In this document: positions 5,884-10,052 of the stretch, piece after piece
Numbering within the stretch: position 1 is the first letter of the stretch
Layout: each line of letters begins with the position of its first letter
The notes under the pieces: model-generated
What the model was told of the DNA's origin: nothing
Databases searched by the model: none
What the model saw: the letters and a program-made list of their open reading frames with translations, nothing else
Translations under genes and position numbers: made by a program
Origin: CAYSGX01 sp964518215
GTDB lineage: Bacteria > Bacteroidota > Bacteroidia > Chitinophagales > CAIOSU01
Assembly: GCA_964518215.1 (NCBI GenBank)
Contig: CAZFFP010000100.1
Coordinates: forward strand, 1 to 10,052
Length of the DNA stretch: 10,052 nucleotides
Reading direction: 5' to 3'

Positions 5884-5911
5884 TTGTTTGCTAACTTTAT
5901 CAGTTTTAATA

Positions 5912-5988
5912 TGATGTTTACTTCATTGGCATGATTGTAACCTCATGCGAGGTGATTATAACATCAAAAGTAGGAAAATATTTTCCTA
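5912..5988. promoter_or_regulatory. Divergent operator region between Cro-like and XRE genes
   Basis: Several symmetric sites are packed between the two regulators. The strongest is an 18-bp perfect palindrome, TAGGAAAATATTTTCCTA (5971-5988), 20 bp before the repressor ATG. ACCTC-ATGC-GAGGT (5940-5953) is a second dyad. It is flanked by a direct repeat TGATTGTAAC (5932-5941) and TGATTATAAC (5953-5962) spaced 21 bp, two helical turns. TGATGTT (5912-5918) and AACATCA (5960-5966) form an outer inverted repeat. I cannot place -7/-33 promoter elements with confidence, although TATAAT is present on the minus strand within 5955-5961. Confidence 0.65.
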
Positions 5989-6008
5989 AAAAGCAAATAA
6001 TATGCTCA

Positions 6009-6350
6009 ATGGCGATACAAGTAACTGAAAATCAGGCAGAAAAAATTTTACTATTTAGAAAAAAAATAGACTTAACTCAGAAACAATTTGCTGAAAAGGC
6101 TGGTGTTTCAGATGGAACCATAAAAACAATTGAAAAGAAGGGTAAAGTAAAATTGGAGACATTGCAACAGGTAATGTCTTTTGTTGAGAGTCATTCACGG
6201 AATACCGAAAGTATAGTATCAAACCCTGAAGCGGTTTATGGTTTGGATTTGAAAGATATGGTTATCAGATTATTTAACCGAGTAGATGCCCAAGAAAAAG
6301 AAATTGAACAACTAAAACGAGACATAACCAAATTACAAAGAGACAAGTGA
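6009..6350 (+). CDS. XRE-family transcriptional repressor with C-terminal coiled coil
   Basis: A 113-aa protein and the only rightward gene of the element. The helix-turn-helix covers residues 11-60 (ILLFRKKIDLTQKQFAEKAG, then VSDGTIKTIEKK), a standard XRE/HTH_3 domain. A linker precedes a C-terminal coiled coil at about 80-113 (MVIRLFNRVDAQEKEIEQLK), which probably makes dimers. I chose the ATG at 6009. An earlier ATG at 5931 would add 26 residues encoded by the operator palindromes. The divergent arrangement with the Cro-like gene suggests it keeps the leftward operon silent in the integrated state. No peptidase or ImmA-type domain is fused to it, so the induction signal is unknown. Confidence 0.8.
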   Translation: MAIQVTENQAEKILLFRKKIDLTQKQFAEKAGVSDGTIKTIEKKGKVKLETLQQVMSFVESHSRNTESIVSNPEAVYGLDLKDMVIRLFNRVDAQEKEIEQLKRDITKLQRDK

Positions 6351-6396
6351 GACGTTGTAATTGCCTGACATAGATATTGTTTTAATGGGGGAAAAA

Positions 6397-6416
6397 TTCG
6401 ATTCCCGCTTTGGGCA
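6397..6416 (+). other. Orphan tRNA 3' end: attachment site of the element
   Basis: The order matches a tRNA 3' part exactly: T-loop TTCGATT (6397-6403), 3' T-stem CCCGC (6404-6408), acceptor 3' strand TTTGGGC (6409-6415) and discriminator A (6416). The five bases before the T-loop are AAAAA, which cannot pair with CCCGC, and no acceptor 5' strand (GCCCAAA) or anticodon arm precedes it. It is therefore a fragment, not a gene. The parent tRNA would begin GCCCAAA; a leucine tRNA is possible but not proven. This is the expected target-side junction after integration into a tRNA 3' end. Confidence 0.75.
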
Positions 6417-6428
6417 CTCAGAAATTAA

Positions 6429-6460
6429 AAAAAGCCTTGTGATTATTCGCAAGGCTTTTT
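6429..6460. terminator. Bidirectional intrinsic terminator
   Basis: AAAAAGCCTTG (6429-6439) pairs perfectly over 11 bp with CAAGGCTTTTT (6450-6460) around a 10-nt loop, with T/A tracts at both ends. It can serve rightward transcription (the repressor, or originally the tRNA) and the leftward glycosyltransferase gene, which ends at 6481. It probably belonged to the tRNA locus before integration. Confidence 0.85.
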
Positions 6461-6480
6461 AGTTGGTACGAATTCGGTAT

Positions 6481-7740
6481 TTATTTCATCACGGCATTCG
6501 CATAATTTTCCCAACTGAGTTTCGATGCTACTTCCGCTACATTTTTTCTGTCAATAGGATTTTGCAGAAAATGCTCCATTGTATCAGCCATACTCTGAAT
6601 GTCTTCGGGTTCGGCTAAATAGCCGTTAAAGCCCGGAATTACCGTTTCGGGAAAGTGCCCCACTTTGGTAGCCAATATAGGTGTGTGAAAATTGTAGGCA
6701 ATGGATTCTACTCCCGAAGGTGTTGCCGTTAGATAATAGTTAACCAGACAATCAGCAACCTGAAAATATTTCTGTACATCCTCGTTAGGAATAAATTCGT
6801 TGAATACCACCACACGGTCTTTTATTCCCAATTGTTCAATCAATTCAAGCGGATTATAGTCCTGTTCGTTTTCTGTGTTTTTTCTGAAAATTTTCTGTGC
6901 CACCCCGAACAATGTGTTTTTAATGCGGGTACTCCATTTGCTTTGGTCTAATGTCTGCCAGAATGATTCTCCCGCAATGAGCAACGAAACATCTTCTCTT
7001 CGTTGGCACAATTCTGCAAAAGCCGGAATTACATGATGTAAACCTTTGTATTTTCTGATAAATCCGAAAAACAGAAACACATGTTTTTTCAAACCTAATT
7101 CCTGTTTCACTTTTTCTTTATCGAAATCGGGTTTAGGTTGAAACATATCATAAACCGGATGATAGAGTTTAATGATGGTTTTATTGGTGTCGTGTCTTTT
7201 GCCGGTTTCGTTCACTTCGAAGGCTGTTTGCGGAAAAAGCAGTTTCAGTTCGTCTGCCGTTTGATACGAATGAGCAATAAAAGTTTTGGCATGTTTCAAT
7301 CCGAATTTCACAAACGCGTTATCCAACGAACTGGCTTCTTTTTGTTTCACCACATGTAAGTCGAATACCACATCTATTTCTTTATGTTTTTTGAGTTTAT
7401 TGGCAATGTATCCCATCGGAAAGCCTTGCAATGCAATTGCCCATTGAAAAACCACAATATCGGGCTTCAAAGAGAGCATTAACCGGTAGGTTTCCTGCCA
7501 ACTCAAAGGATTGTTGTAGTTAGTAATATAGGTTACTTTAATATTTGTTCCGTCTAACAAATCGGTCTTGCTGCTTCTGTCTATATAATCGCGCGGAATA
7601 ATAGCCGGATACTGTTGTGTCCAGGAAACAATATGCACTTCGGCACCTTGTTTTTCGAGCGCTTTTGCCAAAGAAGTATTGTAGTTGGAAATGCCCCCTT
7701 TAAACATAGGTCCCGGACCGAAACAAACAATTTTTTTCAT
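6481..7740 (-). CDS. Glycosyltransferase, GT-B fold, GT4/GT1 family
   Basis: A 419-aa cytoplasmic or membrane-associated enzyme that transfers a sugar from an activated donor to a glycan, most likely for lipopolysaccharide, exopolysaccharide or a related surface polymer. The N-terminal Rossmann half has the GGIS glycine loop (15-18), after KKIVCFGPGPMF. The C-terminal half has FGFIRKYKGL (226-235), LLIAGE (253-258), the nucleotide-binding SGVESIAYNFHTPILATKVG (342-361) and a following E365. It starts at ATG 7740 and has no signal peptide. It ends shortly after a final helix (LSWENYANAVMK), a few residues shorter than usual. It is the first gene on the non-element side of the att site. Donor and acceptor cannot be told from the sequence. 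Confidence 0.85.
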   Translation of the reverse strand: MKKIVCFGPGPMFKGGISNYNTSLAKALEKQGAEVHIVSWTQQYPAIIPRDYIDRSSKTDLLDGTNIKVTYITNYNNPLSWQETYRLMLSLKPDIVVFQWAIALQGFPMGYIANKLKKHKEIDVVFDLHVVKQKEASSLDNAFVKFGLKHAKTFIAHSYQTADELKLLFPQTAFEVNETGKRHDTNKTIIKLYHPVYDMFQPKPDFDKEKVKQELGLKKHVFLFFGFIRKYKGLHHVIPAFAELCQRREDVSLLIAGESFWQTLDQSKWSTRIKNTLFGVAQKIFRKNTENEQDYNPLELIEQLGIKDRVVVFNEFIPNEDVQKYFQVADCLVNYYLTATPSGVESIAYNFHTPILATKVGHFPETVIPGFNGYLAEPEDIQSMADTMEHFLQNPIDRKNVAEVASKLSWENYANAVMK

Positions 7741-7839
7741 AGTAATATTAATGCTTCCACAGAGTTTTAATTCTTGAAACAGCTTTATGAATTCTTGTGC
7801 GAAAATGAGTTAAAATGACGGGAGAAAAAAATCATTCTA

Positions 7840-7903
7840 ACCTCAACTTAAACTCCCGCTTGGTTTATTTGCTAAATCATAACCAGCATCGGCTTCTCGA
7901 AGA
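7840..7903 (-). pseudogene. Decayed coding tail, copy 1 (ADAGYDLANK)
   Basis: Just after the stop of the RhuM gene, a minus-strand frame reads ...READAGYDLANKPSGSLS-stop without a start of its own. It closely resembles the tail at 9030-9104 in both protein (ADAxYDLAxKxSG) and DNA. It is a remnant of a gene 3' end and not a functional CDS. The parent family is not recognised. The rest of the gap (7741-7839) holds CGGGAG (7820-7825... region) facing CTCCCG near 7853-7858, a weak dyad, and no other clear feature. Confidence 0.45.
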
Positions 7904-7923
7904 GAATTTGTATTGCTGCGTGG

Positions 7924-8949
7924 TTAACTGCCTTTTTTCGATTTTCCTTTGTTTTGAGGCGTTTCAATCTGTTGGATGGCATTATCAAAATCATTCAAGG
8001 CTGTGTCTGAATTTTTAATTCTTTTCAGGTGAAAGTTTTCATATTCGTGGTGCGCTTTTTCCAATGCCAATTCATGCGAAATGTTGCCTGCATGTTGCAA
8101 AATATTTCGGTCGTTGAGTTGCAAAAAAGCATCCAGTTTTTTTATCCAATCGTTCATGTGCATCGGTATTTTGCGCATAGCCTGACCCTCGGCAAAAACA
8201 AGGTATTGCTCCACCAAATTGTTTAATGCGCTCAACTCGTTTTCGTTGAGGTAATTTTTGGCTATACCCACATCTTCTTTTCTGACTTTTGTTCCCCGCC
8301 AATTGGTTAAACCCATGTTGGGTTTATTGCTGTCGGCTCTATCTGAAATAATTTCAGCAGCCGTTTTGCCGGTAATTGCCCAGTGCATTTTGTTTTGAAC
8401 GGTTTTGAAAAAGTTGATGCTGATTTCGGTGGTGGGGTCATAATCCACACTCGTGGCGTATATATCGGTAATCTTTTGATAAAATCTGCGTTCGGAAGTG
8501 CGTATATCCTGAATGCGCCTGAGGAGTTCATCAAAGTAATCAAAGGGCAAATCAGGGTTTTTAAGTCGCTCATCATCCAACACAAACCCTTTTACAATAT
8601 ACTCTCGAATGCGCTGCGTAGCCCACTGCCTGAACTTGGTAGCCACATGGCTTTTGATGCGATAGCCTACGGAAATAATGGCATCAAGATTATAAAATTG
8701 TTGCTTTCTTTTTACTTCTCTGTCTCCTTCCATTTGAACTATTAAGAAATCCTTAATAGTTGCCATTTCATTCAATTCTCCTTCCTCAAAAATATTTTTA
8801 AGGTGCATGTTAATATTGGGAACAGTGGTCTGAAAAAGTTCTGCCATCAGCTTTTGGGTGAGCCAAACGGTTTCGTTCTGCAAGCGCACTTCAAGTTTGG
8901 TTAGCCCGTCTTCGGTTTGGTAGATGATGAGTTGCGAAAGGTTTTCCAT
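7924..8949 (-). CDS. RhuM-family protein (COG3943)
   Basis: A 341-aa protein of the RhuM (virulence RhuM family) group, whose biochemical role is not established. Members are common in pathogenicity islands, prophages and within type I restriction-modification loci. The N-terminal region has the family pattern: TVWLTQKLMAELFQTTVPNI (about 28-47) with HLKNIFEEGEL, then YNLDAIISVGYRIKS (about 86-100) and FRQWATQRIREYIVKGFVLD (about 106-125). These are winged-helix-like features shared with phage Bro/KilA-type regulators. The C-terminal half is helical with EYENFHLKRIKN and a Lys-rich tail (NKGKSKKGS). I chose ATG 8949 over a TTG six codons upstream. Length is normal for the family. No hsdM, hsdS or hsdR gene is visible here. 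Confidence 0.85.
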   Translation of the reverse strand: MENLSQLIIYQTEDGLTKLEVRLQNETVWLTQKLMAELFQTTVPNINMHLKNIFEEGELNEMATIKDFLIVQMEGDREVKRKQQFYNLDAIISVGYRIKSHVATKFRQWATQRIREYIVKGFVLDDERLKNPDLPFDYFDELLRRIQDIRTSERRFYQKITDIYATSVDYDPTTEISINFFKTVQNKMHWAITGKTAAEIISDRADSNKPNMGLTNWRGTKVRKEDVGIAKNYLNENELSALNNLVEQYLVFAEGQAMRKIPMHMNDWIKKLDAFLQLNDRNILQHAGNISHELALEKAHHEYENFHLKRIKNSDTALNDFDNAIQQIETPQNKGKSKKGS

Positions 8950-9029
8950 GTCAGGTGGTTTGGGCAATGGTGGCTGAGTTATATACTGCCATTAATGTGT
9001 TCAGTTGTAACTAAGTTAAAAACAAATAA

Positions 9030-9104
9030 TTATTTCACCTCCAACCCAAATTCTCCGCTTATTTTCTTCGCCAAATCATAACACGCATCAGCATGGGAAT
9101 TTTT
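9030..9104 (-). pseudogene. Decayed coding tail, copy 2 (ADACYDLAKKISGEFGLEVK)
   Basis: A minus-strand frame without a start reads NSHADACYDLAKKISGEF and GLEVK-stop between the SIR2-like gene and the RhuM gene. It is open upstream through the hairpins to about 9155, but in a different frame from the SIR2-like gene. Copy 1 lies behind the RhuM gene. Both copies stand 3' to an accessory gene. This copy is better preserved. The parent gene is unknown to me. The remaining gap to the RhuM start (8950-9029) is AT-rich and may hold its promoter, but I cannot fix the elements. Confidence 0.45.
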
Positions 9105-9111
9105 TATTTTG

Positions 9112-9151
9112 CAGCCGGAGGCTGAATAAACAAACACTCGCAAGATGCGAG
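9112..9151 (-). terminator. Tandem hairpins downstream of the SIR2-like gene
   Basis: Two compact perfect hairpins lie 12 bp apart: CTCGCA-AGA-TGCGAG (9137-9151) and CAGCC-GGA-GGCTG (9112-9124). On the minus strand the first is followed by TGTTTGTTT, a partial T-rich tract, so it may terminate the leftward SIR2-like transcript that ends at 9164. They could equally be extragenic repeats. Confidence 0.45.
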
Positions 9152-9163
9152 CTGAAGGAGTAA

Positions 9164-10003
9164 TTAGTAATCTCTTTTCCGTGAATATATTTTAGGTGGA
9201 ACAAAAGATGGCAAATAATCGAATTCTAACTCATCAGGCAAATAAAATTGTTCTGTATCTGAAACAATTTTTATTTTGTTTTCTAGGTTTCTGTCAATAG
9301 ATTTCAATCTGGTTTTAACTGATTCAGCATTTCCTCCAACCTGCAAATAAATGCTTTTAAGTTTATTGCTTTTTTGCATTGTTTCAATAAGCGCGGTATC
9401 AATTTCTCTATTGAAATAAGGGAAGGAATATCCTATTACTATTAAATAATCCGTTCGTTCTGCGACTTGAAGTGCTAACTTTCTACTTGCTTTTGTGTAT
9501 TCATTGTCTTCCTCCCATGCAAAGTCAATCATTGATTTATAATTTCTATTATTATTAATATACCTGTCAGTTAAAATCTCCTTTAATAGTTGGTTTAAAA
9601 TATTTTCGGTCATATTGTAAAACTCAATTAATTCTATACCATTTATCATCATTCCAGAAGTTCCATTAAGTTTTATGATATTCAATTTGGAGGGGTCAAT
9701 ATATTTTGAAGCATCTAAATGTCTTTTATTTGGGAATAGGAAAAAATGTTCGTGAAAGTTATCTATTTTAAATTCTTCATAAAGTGATTTTTCTATTTGA
9801 AAATCATAGTTCCAAGTTAAAAATGAAATATTGTTTGGGACGATAAACTTCCAAAGATCCTTTTCAATTTTCCTGTTTAATATGCTCGCGAAAAAAGAAT
9901 CGTATCGTATATGTGTTTGTCGATTTAAATATAACTGTTCTATGATAAAATAGATTTGCAAAACAAATTTTAATCTTTCAAGTTCTTTTGGTGCGTTCCA
10001 CAA
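9164..10003 (-). CDS. SIR2-like protein, probably 5'-incomplete, altered catalytic motif
   Basis: A 279-aa frame of the SIR2-like group used in several anti-phage systems to hydrolyse NAD. Visible motifs are FLTWNYDFQIEKSL (61-74, usual TNYD), IIKLNGTSG (109-117, where family members usually have HG, here N113-G114) and YLIVIGYSFPYFNREID (186-202, usual GYSxxD). The N-terminal GAGxS nucleotide-binding loop is missing. The only start is TTG at 10003 immediately after an in-frame TAG, and the frame before the TAG is open to the window edge (...LFRLFFFPLFG-stop). The gene is therefore probably a longer gene that is interrupted or continues to the right. It is visibly more AT-rich than its neighbours, suggesting separate acquisition. 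RhuM downstream supports an accessory or defence setting. Confidence 0.7.
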   Translation of the reverse strand: MWNAPKELERLKFVLQIYFIIEQLYLNRQTHIRYDSFFASILNRKIEKDLWKFIVPNNISFLTWNYDFQIEKSLYEEFKIDNFHEHFFLFPNKRHLDASKYIDPSKLNIIKLNGTSGMMINGIELIEFYNMTENILNQLLKEILTDRYINNNRNYKSMIDFAWEEDNEYTKASRKLALQVAERTDYLIVIGYSFPYFNREIDTALIETMQKSNKLKSIYLQVGGNAESVKTRLKSIDRNLENKIKIVSDTEQFYLPDELEFDYLPSFVPPKIYSRKRDY

Positions 10004-10052
10004 CTATCCGAACAATGGGAAAAAAAATAAGCGGAAAAGAGAATCCACAGTA

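Larger units (their letters stand above)
1..6416. mobile_element. Right-hand part of a tRNA-integrated element (satellite- or prophage-like)
   Basis: The right boundary is set by an orphan tRNA 3' end at 6397-6416; the left boundary is outside the window. The contents are a divergent pair of HTH regulators, a leftward operon of small unknown genes, a replication module (DnaA-IV-like protein, AEP primase, SF3 helicase) and a toxin-antitoxin pair. This is the organisation of early regions of temperate phages and of phage satellites. No integrase, capsid, terminase, relaxase or conjugation gene is visible, so satellite, prophage and integrative plasmid remain open. The tRNA polarity predicts that the intact tRNA lies to the left, upstream of position 1. 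Confidence 0.65.

Noticed and set aside
5931..6008. Longer repressor starting at ATG 5931
   Set aside because: The additional 26 residues are encoded by the operator palindromes and do not look like part of an XRE domain; the ATG at 6009 precedes a normal HTH domain.
1..10052. CRISPR array
   Set aside because: No regularly spaced repeats of 20-40 bp are present; the only tandem array is the 7-bp repeat at 4197-4222.

Overview
The window reads as Bacteroidota DNA. It has moderately AT-rich coding sequence, starts without Shine-Dalgarno sites, a BT4734/VirE_N-type primase, a RhuM-family protein and structured extragenic repeats of a kind I associate with this phylum. This is inferred from gene families, not from a marker gene.

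Two blocks meet near 6400. Positions 1 to about 6416 look like the right-hand end of an integrated mobile element. The key evidence is a 20-bp piece at 6397-6416 that is the 3' end of a tRNA gene (T-loop, 3' T-stem, acceptor strand, discriminator) with no tRNA body upstream. That is the usual footprint of an element integrated into a tRNA 3' end; the intact tRNA and probably the integrase should lie left of position 1.

Inside the element, an XRE repressor (6009-6350, +) diverges from a long leftward operon across a 57-bp operator region with an 18-bp perfect palindrome. The operon runs through a Cro-like HTH protein, five small and partly overlapping unknown genes (one of only 49 codons), a 171-bp noncoding stretch with repeats, and a small protein resembling DnaA domain IV. 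It then passes a terminator-like nested hairpin, an AEP-family primase and an SF3 helicase that look like a split primase-helicase, and a 77-aa unknown protein. Beyond a long hairpin is a type II toxin-antitoxin pair whose PIN toxin is broken by a one-base frameshift; restoring the frame recovers the missing C-terminus. A structured inverted repeat of unknown role sits at the left edge. The layout (lysogeny-type switch, small early genes, autonomous replication module, tRNA att site) fits a phage satellite or the early region of a prophage, but no capsid, packaging or integrase gene is visible.

Right of the junction, a strong bidirectional terminator is followed by three leftward genes: a GT-B glycosyltransferase, a RhuM-family protein and a SIR2-like protein that is AT-rich and probably incomplete at its 5' end. 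RhuM and SIR2 are typical defence-island or accessory genes. Just downstream of each lies a decayed copy of the same C-terminal coding tail, suggesting repeated insertion or duplication at one spot.
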